Notes under the pieces: generated by a model
What the model was told of the DNA's origin: nothing
Databases searched by the model: none
What the model saw: only the letters and a program-made list of their open reading frames with translations
Source: CAZAQB01 sp964487155
Lineage (GTDB): Bacteria > Pseudomonadota > Gammaproteobacteria > Nitrococcales > Nitrococcaceae
NCBI GenBank assembly: GCA_964487155.1
Contig: CAZAQB010000006.1
Span: 1-46,219 of the forward strand
Direction: 5' to 3'
Length of the DNA: 46,219 nt
In this document: positions 1 to 7,890 of the stretch, in pieces
Numbering within the stretch: the first letter of the stretch is position 1
Layout of the letters: each line of letters begins with the position of its first letter
Translations under genes and position numbers: made by a program

Positions 1-173
1 AGTTCGACAGCCGCGGCCGGGATCCGGGCCAGGTGTCCCGGGATGCGGTGGCCGAGCTGCGCCAGCTGGGCGCCGTGGGACCGGGCGACCGGGTGCTGGT
101 GACCAAGGGCGATCAGCAGGGGGTCAGGGGCGGCACCAATACCCTCAAGATCGTCGAGGTGCCAGAGGCTTGA
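1..173 (+). CDS. pyk: Pyruvate kinase, C-terminal fragment
   Basis: The last 56 codons of a gene that begins left of the window, reading in frame from base 3 to the TGA at 171-173. The translated end contains GDRVLVTKGDQQGV followed by GGTNTLKIVEV. This is the conserved C-terminal signature of pyruvate kinase: the C domain, with its glycine-rich allosteric loop and final beta strand. The enzyme makes pyruvate and ATP from phosphoenolpyruvate in the cytoplasm. The catalytic barrel is outside the window, so completeness cannot be judged. Which isozyme (PykA or PykF type) it is cannot be decided from this tail. Confidence 0.88.
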   Translation, partial: FDSRGRDPGQVSRDAVAELRQLGAVGPGDRVLVTKGDQQGVRGGTNTLKIVEVPEA

Positions 174-244
174 TGCGCGTCTCGCCCCGGGTTCGGCGAA
201 GCTGCGTTATTGAGCCGCGAAATGGACGCACATGGGGGGAGAAC

Positions 245-408
245 TTTCAGCCACAGATGAACCCAGATGGACACGGATTCCTTATGAGTGAGCCCGGCGG
301 CGCGCGCCCGGGCCAGTGGCACCGCGCCGGGCGCCAGCCAGCGCCGCAGGAGAACGCAGTCCTCCACGTCGCTTAGTTGTGTTCATCGGTGTGCATCTGT
401 GGCTAAAA
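245..408. repeat. Imperfect 30-bp inverted repeat in a gene-free stretch
   Basis: Bases 174-508 hold no gene. Bases 245-274 and 379-408 are inverted copies of one another, matching at about 25 of 30 positions. Both read TTT-AGCCACAGATG followed by a degenerate GAACAC-type tail, and they are 104 bp apart. Partial copies of the same motif (AGCCRCAGATGAAC) occur in direct orientation at 28125-28159 and 34218-34232. It is therefore a dispersed repeat and not a local accident. The paired form looks like a small non-autonomous mobile or palindromic element. No transposase and no clear target duplication was seen. Confidence 0.6.
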
Positions 409-454
409 GCGCACCCATCTTGCGTTCGTCTTGTGCCGCCGATGCTTCTGCCAG

Positions 455-489
455 CCGGCTCTCCCGGGCAGCAACCGCGGGAGAGCCGG
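455..489 (-). terminator. Hairpin terminator candidate of the cytochrome c4/NapC operon
   Basis: A perfect 12-bp stem (CCGGCTCTCCCG pairing with CGGGAGAGCCGG) with an 11-base loop lies 19 bases beyond the stop codon of the NapC-type gene on the minus strand. There is no T-run after it, so it would be a weak intrinsic terminator or a 3'-end stabiliser. Confidence 0.5.
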
Positions 490-508
490 TGGTTACTTCG
501 CGGCCGCC

Positions 509-1108
509 TCAGACGTCCGGCAGCTTGTGGGCGATGCCGTCGTGGCAGTCGATGCAGGTCTTGCCGCTGGCCTCGCGGTAGCGCTTGGAATGGCGCCGCT
601 TGGCCTGGCGATCCTGCATGTCGAGGGCCATGGCGTCATAGCTGTGGCAGCTGCGGCAGTTCTGGGAGTCGTTGGACCGCATGCGCGCCCAGACCCGCTC
701 CGCCAGCTCCGCCCGGTGCGCCTCGAACTCCTCCTTGGTGTCGATCTTGCCCATCGCCCACCCCGGGAGCTCATTGACGGACGCCTGCATCTTGCGCAGC
801 ACCTTCGGAATCAGCGCCTGGGGCACGTGGCAGTCGGCGCACTTGGCCTGCACGCCACTGGCGTTCTGGTAGTGCACGGTCTCCTTGTACTCCTGGTAGA
901 CGAACGCCTGCATCTCATGGCAGGAGATGCAGAACTCCATGGTGTTGGTGGCCGCCAGGGTCGACAGGAAGGCCTGCCAGATCGCCATGCCCAGCACCAC
1001 CGCCACCACTGCCCCGGCGGGGATGCCCAGTGCCCAGCGCGTGCGGGGGACCCTCCATAGCCGGCGCCAGAAGCCGTTCTGATCGCCAGAACCCGGTTGC
1101 TCGCTCAT
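509..1108 (-). CDS. NapC/NirT/CymA-family tetrahaem c-type cytochrome
   Basis: A 199-residue membrane-anchored quinol dehydrogenase. One N-terminal transmembrane helix (about residues 25-48) precedes four CxxCH haem sites (C60-H64, C90-H94, C151-H155, C185-H189). That is the NapC/NirT/CymA layout and usual length. By family knowledge it takes electrons from menaquinol or ubiquinol and hands them to periplasmic cytochromes. The ATG at 1108 was chosen because a G-rich ribosome site precedes it and the next 21 upstream codons overlap the neighbouring gene. It follows the dihaem cytochrome gene closely (13 bp) and is probably cotranscribed with it. Divergent to the MtrCAB-type genes, it is the likely inner-membrane entry point (CymA role) of that conduit. 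The CymA role is inferred from context; NapC for nitrate reduction is excluded only by the absence of nap genes nearby. Confidence 0.85.
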   Translation of the reverse strand: MSEQPGSGDQNGFWRRLWRVPRTRWALGIPAGAVVAVVLGMAIWQAFLSTLAATNTMEFCISCHEMQAFVYQEYKETVHYQNASGVQAKCADCHVPQALIPKVLRKMQASVNELPGWAMGKIDTKEEFEAHRAELAERVWARMRSNDSQNCRSCHSYDAMALDMQDRQAKRRHSKRYREASGKTCIDCHDGIAHKLPDV

Positions 1109-1121
1109 TGCCCCCCCTTTT

Positions 1122-1775
1122 TTACTTGCTGGCCTTGACCGGCTCGGCGTCCCAGCGCTGCTCACCCTCACGGGCGTAGTACTCCAACAGGGCCTTGACG
1201 TCGTCGTCGCTGAGTTCCTCGACCTTGGGCTGCATCTTCTCCGGCTGCCAGCGCCCGCCGGAGACGTAATCCTTCATGGTGCCGGCCAGGTACTCCTTCC
1301 ACTGGCCGGCCAGAATGCCCGCGTCATCGAGGGTGAAGGTGCCTGCGTCGGTGTGGCACTTATCGCAGTGGCGGTCGTGCAGGCTGGCACCCGTCTCCGC
1401 CATGGCGGCATTGAAGCTCTGGGCCGCCGGCCGGAACTGCTGGTCGGCAAAGTGCTCGGCCAGGGCGGTGACCTGCTCCTCGGAGAGGTCCTGGGCGAGC
1501 GCGCAGTGATTGTCCGCCGGCTTGGGGTCGGCTTTTTCGAACACCGACTCGGCGCAGGGGCGGGCCTCTTCCTGGTAGATAATCAACTGGTTTTCCAGGA
1601 AGAACGGCGAGGCGCCGGCGATGGTGGGGACGGTGGGATCGGTGCTGACGCCGTTCTCGCCGTGGCACTCCACGCAGGTGTCGGCGCCCTCGGGCGCCTG
1701 GCTCGCCGCCGGCATGGAGATCGCCAGGGCTGCCGCCGACACGCATATCATCACTGGTGTAATTTCAAATCGCAT
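1122..1775 (-). CDS. Dihaem cytochrome c4-like periplasmic protein
   Basis: A 217-residue protein with a signal peptide (cleavage probably after SQA, about residue 27) and two CxxCH sites (CVECH near residue 34, CDKCH near residue 136), one per half. This is the two-domain cytochrome c4/c553 organisation. An extra cysteine pair (RPC and NHC) lies between the haems and could form a disulfide. The start at 1775 has a good AGGAGA ribosome site. It is the first gene of a minus-strand pair with the NapC-type cytochrome and is divergent from mtrC. A role as soluble periplasmic shuttle between the NapC protein and the MtrA-type protein is inferred from context. Cytochrome c4 proteins elsewhere serve terminal oxidases, so that remains an alternative. 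Confidence 0.8.
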   Translation of the reverse strand: MRFEITPVMICVSAAALAISMPAASQAPEGADTCVECHGENGVSTDPTVPTIAGASPFFLENQLIIYQEEARPCAESVFEKADPKPADNHCALAQDLSEEQVTALAEHFADQQFRPAAQSFNAAMAETGASLHDRHCDKCHTDAGTFTLDDAGILAGQWKEYLAGTMKDYVSGGRWQPEKMQPKVEELSDDDVKALLEYYAREGEQRWDAEPVKASK

Positions 1776-1913
1776 TTCTCAGTCTCCTGTTTTCTGCGAG
1801 GGGTCTTTGGAACCAATTTGGGCACTGCCCAGGAGAAATTCCGATCACACTGTAGGAAAAGGATTACGAAGGCTTCGGTTGCCTGCCGATGCCATGCAGA
1901 GTAACGATTATGG

Positions 1914-1940
1914 ACTATAAACGAGTGTGACCGCCGTCAA
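1914..1940 (-). promoter_or_regulatory. Candidate sigma70 promoter for the cytochrome c4-napC pair
   Basis: On the minus strand TTGACG (1940-1935) is followed after 15 bases by TATAGT (1919-1914). Each hexamer matches consensus at five of six positions, but the spacer is short. It points to the cytochrome c4 gene 139 bases away. It overlaps the CRP-like site of the divergent promoter, so the two directions may compete. Confidence 0.4.
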
Positions 1941-1941
1941 G
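1926..1941 (+). promoter_or_regulatory. CRP-like site upstream of mtrC
   Basis: TGTGACCGCCGTCAAG matches the CRP core TGTGA-N6-TCACA at eight of ten defined positions. A T-rich TTTTAT (1965-1970) downstream could be the -10 element. A start near 1975-1977 would place this site about 42-43 bases upstream, the class II CRP position. The window encodes a CRP orthologue at 42899-43537. The assignment rests on consensus matching by eye. Confidence 0.4.
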
Positions 1942-2010
1942 GCAAAGAGCTTTCAAGCGTGTTTTTTTATCGCGAAGTTGCGCCAGGGAGTTTCGGCGCA
2001 AAACACACAT

Positions 2011-2029
2011 GAAAATGAAAACGATTCTT
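2011..2029 (+). promoter_or_regulatory. Fur-box-like site in the mtrC leader
   Basis: GAAAATGAAAACGATTCTT matches the 19-bp Fur consensus GATAATGATAATCATTATC at 13 of 19 positions. It lies 22 bases before the mtrC start, just upstream of the ribosome site, in an otherwise GC-rich region. Iron control of a metal-respiration conduit is plausible; binding is not shown by the sequence alone. Confidence 0.4.
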
Positions 2030-2051
2030 GATTCCAAGACAGGGTGAGAAC

Positions 2052-4454
2052 ATGGCTACCAGTGCACGCAGGATTGGCAATCTGGGGGCGCTGCTGCTCG
2101 GCGCGGCCCTCATCGTGGGCCTCGGAGGCTGCGAGGGCGACGACGGCGACGCCGGGGCCACTGGCCCTGCGGGTCCCCAGGGCCCGGCCGGGCCGGGCGC
2201 AGTCAGCTCCGCGGCGCCCGCCGCTCTGCAGGCGACCATCACCGGTGTAACGATCACCAGCCCGCCAGTGGTGGAGTTCACGATGCAGGACCAGGACGGC
2301 TTCCCGTTCATCGCCTCAAGCGAGGTCGGCCCCCTGGACTCCTCCTTCGCCAGCTTCACCATCGCCAAGTTGATCCCGGGCAGCGACGGCGATACCAACG
2401 CCTGGCGCAGTTACATCGAAGTGGACGACGTCCCCGGCGGCGAGGTGGTGTTGCAGGCCGCCACCGACGGCGGCGGCACGTTAGTCAGTAACGGCGACGG
2501 CAGCTACACGTACACATTCGAAACCGACATCACGGCGGTGGATGTGCCCTTCGAGCCTGAACTCACCCATCGCGTGGGCCTGGAGGTTCGCGGCAGCTTC
2601 CGGGGTGAGAGCCTGCCGGGGGTCAACGCCACCTTCGACTTCGTGCCCGCCGGCGGCCCGGTGACCGAGACCCGGAACATCGTCAGCACCGAAACCTGCA
2701 ACGAATGCCACGGCCGCCTCGCCCTGCACGGCAACGGCCGCTTCGACATGGAGCACTGCGTTACCTGCCACAACCCCTTCAGCACCGACGAGCAGACCGG
2801 CAATACCATCGACTTCCGGGTGATGATCCACCAGATCCACCGGGGCGAGGATCTGCCCAGCGTGCAGGCCGGCAACCCGCTCCAGTTCGCCGGCTTCGGC
2901 TCCGACAACTTCGGCGCGCCACCGGACGATTTCTCCGACGTGGCCTTCCCCCAGGATGTGCGCAACTGTGTGCGCTGCCACGACCCGGCCAACCCGCAGA
3001 CGCCCGACGCGGCCAACTTCAAGGACGCCGCCAACATCGCGGCCTGTGGCTCCTGTCATGACGATGTGGATTTCGTGGACACCGGCGCCAACCATCCCGC
3101 AGGCGTGCAGCCAAACGATGCCTGCACCACCTGTCACGCCGACGACGGCTTTATCGCCAGCATTCCTGAGTCGCACACCATTGCCAGCAAGGTCGCCGCC
3201 GGCCGGTTCCAATACAACATCCTGGAGATCAGCGGCACGGCCCGTGGCGAGACGCCCCAGGTGATCTTCTCTATCACCGACCCCGAGAATGGGGACGCTC
3301 CCTTCAACCTGCTGGCTGATCCAGAGTTCGACTCGGCCAACGGCGCCAGCGTCAACATGGACGTGGCCTGGAACACTAACCCCGACACCGCGCTCGACTA
3401 CACCAACTTCGGTGACGAGGCGGATCCGGGCGCCGGCAACGCGCCCTCGCGGCCAGCGAGCTTCAGCCTGCTGGACCCGGCCAATGTCACCGACAACGGC
3501 GACGGCACCTTCACCGCCACCTCCACCGTGGCCATTCCGGCCTCGGCCACCGGCAGCGGTGCCATCGGCATCGAGGGCCACCCTGCCGTGGATATCGATC
3601 CATCGGATGATGCTGACGATGACGGCAATCCGGCCAACGACTTCGTCGAGGCCCCGGTCACCGGCGCCGTCGAGTTCTTCGCCATCACCGATACCGAGGC
3701 CCAGGCGCGGCGGGACGTCGTGGACATCGCCAAGTGCCAGACCTGCCACGGCGCGAATGACGGCCTCGCCGTGCACGGCAACAATCGCACCGACAACATC
3801 CAGCTCTGCGCGCTCTGCCACAACCCCAACGCCACCGACATCGCCCAGCGCCCGGCGGACGCCGACGGTGCGGTCAACGGGGTGAACACCGCGGCGCCGG
3901 ATGACCTTGAGGAGCGGTCCATCGACTTCAAGTTCATGATCCACGCCATCCATGGCTCGGAGATCCGCAGCGAAGATCTGCTGGTTCGTGGGTTCTTCAA
4001 CAGCAACAACAACTTCGGCGACTTGCGCCTGCCCCGGCCGGCCAGTGACTGCCAGGCCTGCCATAACCCGGGGACTTACGAGCTGCCGCTGGCGGGTGGC
4101 GTGCCAGTGTTGGGTACCACTGCGGCCAGCGGCGCCACCGTGAACACCGCTAGCAATTTCGGCACCAGTGATTTCATTGAGGTGTTCGCGGGCTCCGCCA
4201 CGGATCCCACCGACGACGCCAACCGCTCTGCCACAGCGGCGGTGTGCGCCGCCTGTCACGACAGCACCGTCGCCCAGTCCCATATGGAGGACAACGGCGC
4301 TGTGTTCGGCACGGTGACGGATATCACCACGGCGGCCGTCCCGGCCGACGTCGCTTCCAGCCAGGCGGTGCTGGATGGCCGGGTGGAGAGCTGTGCCGTC
4401 TGCCACGGGCCCGGTGCTATCGCCGACGTCGCCGTGGAGCACGGCATCGACTAG
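2052..4454 (+). CDS. mtrC: Decahaem outer-surface lipoprotein cytochrome, OmcA/MtrC family
   Basis: An 800-residue protein with ten CxxCH haem sites in two groups of five. Each group begins with a similar block (LA-HGN-R followed by two CxxCH sites, then MIHxIH), a visible internal duplication matching the two pentahaem domains of MtrC/OmcA. The N-terminus is a lipoprotein signal ending LGGC (Cys27), followed by a short collagen-like GATGPAGPQGPAGPG stretch, which is common in this family. The two haem domains alternate with beta-rich segments. The start at 2052 has an AGGGTGAG ribosome site; an earlier ATG at 2028 lies over the Fur-like site and is less likely. First gene of the operon with mtrA and mtrB. 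The family transfers electrons across the cell surface to metal oxides, humics, electrodes or partner cells. The direction of flow cannot be read from sequence. Confidence 0.92.
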   Translation: MATSARRIGNLGALLLGAALIVGLGGCEGDDGDAGATGPAGPQGPAGPGAVSSAAPAALQATITGVTITSPPVVEFTMQDQDGFPFIASSEVGPLDSSFASFTIAKLIPGSDGDTNAWRSYIEVDDVPGGEVVLQAATDGGGTLVSNGDGSYTYTFETDITAVDVPFEPELTHRVGLEVRGSFRGESLPGVNATFDFVPAGGPVTETRNIVSTETCNECHGRLALHGNGRFDMEHCVTCHNPFSTDEQTGNTIDFRVMIHQIHRGEDLPSVQAGNPLQFAGFGSDNFGAPPDDFSDVAFPQDVRNCVRCHDPANPQTPDAANFKDAANIAACGSCHDDVDFVDTGANHPAGVQPNDACTTCHADDGFIASIPESHTIASKVAAGRFQYNILEISGTARGETPQVIFSITDPENGDAPFNLLADPEFDSANGASVNMDVAWNTNPDTALDYTNFGDEADPGAGNAPSRPASFSLLDPANVTDNGDGTFTATSTVAIPASATGSGAIGIEGHPAVDIDPSDDADDDGNPANDFVEAPVTGAVEFFAITDTEAQARRDVVDIAKCQTCHGANDGLAVHGNNRTDNIQLCALCHNPNATDIAQRPADADGAVNGVNTAAPDDLEERSIDFKFMIHAIHGSEIRSEDLLVRGFFNSNNNFGDLRLPRPASDCQACHNPGTYELPLAGGVPVLGTTAASGATVNTASNFGTSDFIEVFAGSATDPTDDANRSATAAVCAACHDSTVAQSHMEDNGAVFGTVTDITTAAVPADVASSQAVLDGRVESCAVCHGPGAIADVAVEHGID

Positions 4455-4472
4455 GGAAGCGCCGGAACAAGC

Positions 4473-4503
4473 GCCCCGGTCGCCGCCATGCGGCGGCCGG
4501 GGC
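4473..4503 (+). promoter_or_regulatory. Strong intercistronic hairpin between mtrC and mtrA
   Basis: A 14-bp GC stem with one G-T wobble and a three-base loop (CAT) lies 18 bases after the mtrC stop codon. No T-run follows. It could slow decay of the mtrC message or cut read-through into mtrA and mtrB, giving more MtrC-type protein than the other two. Confidence 0.5.
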
Positions 4504-4560
4504 GGCGTTACCGGCGGCACTGCGTCGCCGGGGTTAGTCCTGATTGATGCTGAGGGGTCC

Positions 4561-5514
4561 ATGGTGAACCGGGCGATGCGTTGTTGCTGGGTCGCGGCGA
4601 TTTGGCTGCTTGGGAGTCTGATTCTGGCTGGGCCGGTGGCGGCCCAGCAGGATGAGAGCGAGGCGGAGCCCGACTACTCCCGCCAGGGCGCGGATACCTG
4701 CCTGAAATGTCACGACGAGACCGCCGACTTCCCGGTGCTCTCCATCTTCAAGACGCCCCACGCGGTGACCGCCGACGAGCGCACGCCGTTCGCCAACCTG
4801 CAGTGCGAGAGCTGCCACGGCCCCGGCGGCGAGCACGGCAAGCGGCTGCGCTTCAACGAGGAGCGCCCGCCGATCATGGCCTTCGGTAACAATGCCGTGT
4901 GGTCCCGGGAGCGCCAGAACGGCATCTGCCTGGGCTGCCACCAGGACAGCCAGATGCACTGGCAGGGCAGCGTCCACCAGAACCAGGAGGTGGCCTGCAC
5001 CGACTGCCACCAGGTCCACGTGGAGCACGACCCGGTGACCGTGGTCGAGGAGCAGCCCCGGGTGTGCTTCGACTGCCATGTGACCCAGCGGGCGGAGTCC
5101 TTCCAGGCCTCCAGCCACCCCATCCGCTACGGGCAGATGGACTGCAGCGGCTGCCACCAGCCCCACGGCTCGCTCACCGAGGCGGATCTGGTGCGGCCCA
5201 CCCTCAACGAGACCTGCTACCAGTGCCACGCCGAGAAACGCGGTCCGCTGCTCTGGGAGCATGCACCGGTGCCGGAGGACTGCACCCTCTGCCACCGGCC
5301 CCACGGCTCCAACCATCCGGCGCTACTCAACAAGCCGGCGCCGCTGCTGTGCCAGCAATGCCACGCCCGCGCGGGCCACCCCAGCATCGGCCGCACCGCG
5401 GACGGCCTGCCCGGGCGCTCGCCCTCGGCCTTCCTGCTGAACGGCAGTTGCACCAACTGCCACTCCCAGGTGCATGGGTCCAATCATCCCTCCGGCGCCA
5501 GTCTGCTCCGGTAG
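4561..5514 (+). CDS. mtrA: Periplasmic decahaem c-type cytochrome, MtrA/DmsE family
   Basis: A 317-residue protein with a signal peptide (cleavage near AQQ, about residue 29) and ten CxxCH sites spaced along the whole mature chain (CLKCH, CESCH, CLGCH, CTDCH, CFDCH, CSGCH, CYQCH, CTLCH, CQQCH, CTNCH). Haem number and length fit MtrA, PioA and DmsE. In the known complex this cytochrome sits inside the MtrB barrel and forms the wire across the outer membrane. The ATG at 4561 has a GAGGGG ribosome site and starts a proper signal sequence; the frame is open further upstream but that part has no signal features. It lies 18 bp before mtrB. The presence of a true MtrC partner makes an Mtr-type assignment better than MtoA/PioA, although function in either direction is possible. 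Confidence 0.92.
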   Translation: MVNRAMRCCWVAAIWLLGSLILAGPVAAQQDESEAEPDYSRQGADTCLKCHDETADFPVLSIFKTPHAVTADERTPFANLQCESCHGPGGEHGKRLRFNEERPPIMAFGNNAVWSRERQNGICLGCHQDSQMHWQGSVHQNQEVACTDCHQVHVEHDPVTVVEEQPRVCFDCHVTQRAESFQASSHPIRYGQMDCSGCHQPHGSLTEADLVRPTLNETCYQCHAEKRGPLLWEHAPVPEDCTLCHRPHGSNHPALLNKPAPLLCQQCHARAGHPSIGRTADGLPGRSPSAFLLNGSCTNCHSQVHGSNHPSGASLLR

Positions 5515-5532
5515 ATCATCCAGGGGGCGCGC

Positions 5533-7647
5533 ATGAACAAGAGCCAAACCAGACATTGGATCGCGGCGGTCGCGGCCGCCGCTACCGGATTCGCGCTGCT
5601 GGCCACCAGCCCCGTCTGGGCCCAGGACGAAGCCGAGGTGGACACCTCCCGCTGGCGCTGCCGCAACTGTGTGTTCGACTATGGCTGGAGCGGTAGCGTC
5701 ACTGGCGGGGCTGCCTACGCGGGGGAGAACTCGTTCCGCTTCGGCGACTACACCGGTTTCGAGGAGGACGGCTTCTACGGCATCGGCGCCGGTGACCTGC
5801 GCTACCGCAGTGAGAACGGTGACTATCTGGACCTGCGGGCCGACGATCTGGGCCTGGAATCCCGCCGGGCGCGGGCCGAGGGCGGCCGCCAGGGGCTGTA
5901 CCGGCTGTATGCGGAATACGACGAAATCCCGCACTTTCTCACCGATGACACCGGCACCGTGTTCTCCGGCGTGGGCTCGGAGAACCTGCAGCTGCCCCCC
6001 GGCTGGGTGAATGCTGCCACCACCGACCAGATGACCGCCCTGCAGGGCAACCTGCGGGAGGTGGAGATCGAGCAGGACCGGGAGACCATCAGCGTCGGCG
6101 GCGAGTGGTTGCTGGGCCGCAACTGGCAGATCAGCGTCGACTACGACCGGCGCACCGAGGAGGGCGTGAAGATTCAGGGCGGCAGTTTCGGTTTCCAGAC
6201 CGCCCTGCTGCCCTCGCCGGTGGATCAGGTCACCGACGAGGTGGAGGCGGCCATCGCCTACCTGGCGGATCGCTGGCAGGTGCGGCTGGCCTATTTCGGC
6301 TCGTTCTTCAACAACCGGGACACCTCGCTGGCCTGGGAAAACCCTTTCCTGCCTCCGGCGGTGGGGGCGGATCGGGGCCGGATGGCCCTGGCCCCGGACA
6401 ACCAGTTCAACCAGTTGCAGCTCTCCGGCTCCTGGCGGCCCCTGGACACGGTGCAGGCCTCCGGCCGGGTCGCCTACGGCCGTATGATCCAGGATGAAAG
6501 CTTCCTGCCCACCACCACCAACGCCAGCCTGGCAGTGCCGGGGCTGCCTGCCAGTAACCTGGACGGCCGGGTGGACACCCTGGTGGCGAATGCGCGGGTC
6601 ACGGCCCGGCCCATCCGCCGGCTGCGGGTGCGCGGCGAGCTGCACTACGACGAGCGCGACAACAAGTCCGACCGCAACGCCTTCGCTCAGGTGCTGGGGG
6701 AGGCGTTCGTCGGCGATCCCCGGGTCAATACCCCGTTCAGCTTCGAGCGTTACGGTGCCGAGCTGGAAGCCGACTACCGGCTGATGCGCGAGCTCAAACT
6801 GGTGGCGGGTGGCTCCTGGGAGGCCCACGAGCGCAGCTTCCAGGAGGCCGACGAGACCCGCAACCGGGCCGGCTGGGGCGAGATCCAGGCCCGCCCCGGA
6901 AACAATCTGAAGCTGAAGCTGCGCTACCAGCGCGAGGACCGCCGCGTCGAGGGCGGCCACGAACCGCTGGACCTGGTGGCGCCGGAGAACCCGCTGCTGC
7001 GCAAGTTCAACCTGGCGGATCGGGAGCGCGACCAGATCCGGGCCCGGGCGGACTACTCCCCGGTGCCTCAGGTGAGCCTGGGTTTCTCCACCGACTACGC
7101 CGACGACCAGTTCGAGGACACCGAGATCGGCCTCACCGACGCCGAGGATCTCAGCGTCACCGCCGACGTGTCTGTCACTCCCTGGCAGCATGTCACCACC
7201 TACGCCTATTACAGCTACCAGACTATCGACTCCCGCATCCAGGGCGCCGACAACATCACCGGCGTGGAGTGGACCGGGCGCCTGGAAGACCGCATCCAGG
7301 CCCTGGGCGGCGGGTTCCAGGTGAACAAGGTGTTCGACGTGGTGGACCTGGGGCTGGACTACACCTACAGCCAGGGCATCGGCGACTACGAGGTGGCCAA
7401 GCGGGGTGGAGCACCGGCCTTCCCCAACCTGGAGACCCGGCTGCACAGCGTACGGTTGTTCGGCACCTATCACGCCACCGACGCCCTATCCCTGCGGATG
7501 GACTACTGGTACGAGCAGTTCGAAAGCGAGAGTTTCTTTCTGGACCGGGTGGAGCCAGACACGGCGCCGAACCTGCTGAGCCTGGGCGAGGAGAGCCAGG
7601 ATTTCACCGCCCACGTCATCGGGCTCTCGGCACGGTACCGGTTCTGA
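5533..7647 (+). CDS. mtrB: Outer-membrane beta-barrel of the decahaem conduit, MtrB/PioB family
   Basis: A 704-residue protein with a signal peptide (cleavage after about residue 30) and a mature N-terminus carrying a CxxC pair (C43 and C46 in RCRNC). That motif is typical of MtrB proteins of metal-reducing bacteria. The remainder is a long series of alternating amphipathic strands, ending in YRF with a C-terminal aromatic residue as expected of an outer-membrane barrel. MtrB sheathes MtrA and positions the surface cytochrome. It starts 18 bp after mtrA with a GGGGG ribosome site and is the last gene of the operon; a REP hairpin follows 25 bp later. Confidence 0.92.
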   Translation: MNKSQTRHWIAAVAAAATGFALLATSPVWAQDEAEVDTSRWRCRNCVFDYGWSGSVTGGAAYAGENSFRFGDYTGFEEDGFYGIGAGDLRYRSENGDYLDLRADDLGLESRRARAEGGRQGLYRLYAEYDEIPHFLTDDTGTVFSGVGSENLQLPPGWVNAATTDQMTALQGNLREVEIEQDRETISVGGEWLLGRNWQISVDYDRRTEEGVKIQGGSFGFQTALLPSPVDQVTDEVEAAIAYLADRWQVRLAYFGSFFNNRDTSLAWENPFLPPAVGADRGRMALAPDNQFNQLQLSGSWRPLDTVQASGRVAYGRMIQDESFLPTTTNASLAVPGLPASNLDGRVDTLVANARVTARPIRRLRVRGELHYDERDNKSDRNAFAQVLGEAFVGDPRVNTPFSFERYGAELEADYRLMRELKLVAGGSWEAHERSFQEADETRNRAGWGEIQARPGNNLKLKLRYQREDRRVEGGHEPLDLVAPENPLLRKFNLADRERDQIRARADYSPVPQVSLGFSTDYADDQFEDTEIGLTDAEDLSVTADVSVTPWQHVTTYAYYSYQTIDSRIQGADNITGVEWTGRLEDRIQALGGGFQVNKVFDVVDLGLDYTYSQGIGDYEVAKRGGAPAFPNLETRLHSVRLFGTYHATDALSLRMDYWYEQFESESFFLDRVEPDTAPNLLSLGEESQDFTAHVIGLSARYRF

Positions 7648-7671
7648 GCGGGTGTTCGCGAAAAAAGCGCC

Positions 7672-7703
7672 GTAGGCCGGATAAGCGAAGCGCATCCGGC
7701 ATC
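7672..7703 (+). repeat. GTAG-type REP hairpin after mtrB
   Basis: A 32-bp element beginning GTAGGCCGGAT, folding on GCCGGAT/ATCCGGC and ending in ATC. An identical 32-bp copy lies at 34362-34393 and an inverted variant at 34295-34330. The GTAG head, hairpin and dispersed identical copies are the marks of REP sequences. The rest of the mtrB-purC gap (7704-7890) holds only GC-rich hairpins, which may end the two convergent transcripts, and a GTGGGAG...GCCGCGATC stretch resembling another REP family. Confidence 0.75.
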
Positions 7704-7890
7704 CCAGCGCCTGGGTGATGTCCGCGGCGTGGCTTTTGCCAGGGCGCTGGGCCGAAGGCCCGACGCGCCCATCGGCCCGAGGGCGGGCCTCCCCCAGGGG
7801 GCCTTGGCGCAGCGCCTCGGCAAATTCCCCTGTGGGAGAAGCGGCGCCCTGGCCGCGATCTTCGCATTCCGCTCGCCGCCCCGGGGACGC

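Noticed and set aside
509..1108. Periplasmic nitrate reductase NapC
   Set aside because: No napA, napB, napG or napH nearby; the divergent mtrCAB context favours a CymA-like role.
2481..4562. Long open frame (693 codons) on the minus strand across mtrC
   Set aside because: A GC-rich shadow of the decahaem gene: low-complexity Gly/Val/His composition, no ribosome site, and the plus-strand frame has ten haem motifs.
5323..7473. 716-codon minus-strand open frame across mtrB
   Set aside because: Antisense shadow; the plus strand encodes a complete signal peptide, CxxC and beta-barrel.
509..7647. Iron-oxidising MtoAB or PioAB system
   Set aside because: Not excluded functionally, but a true ten-haem MtrC/OmcA lipoprotein heads the operon, which MtoAB and PioAB loci lack.
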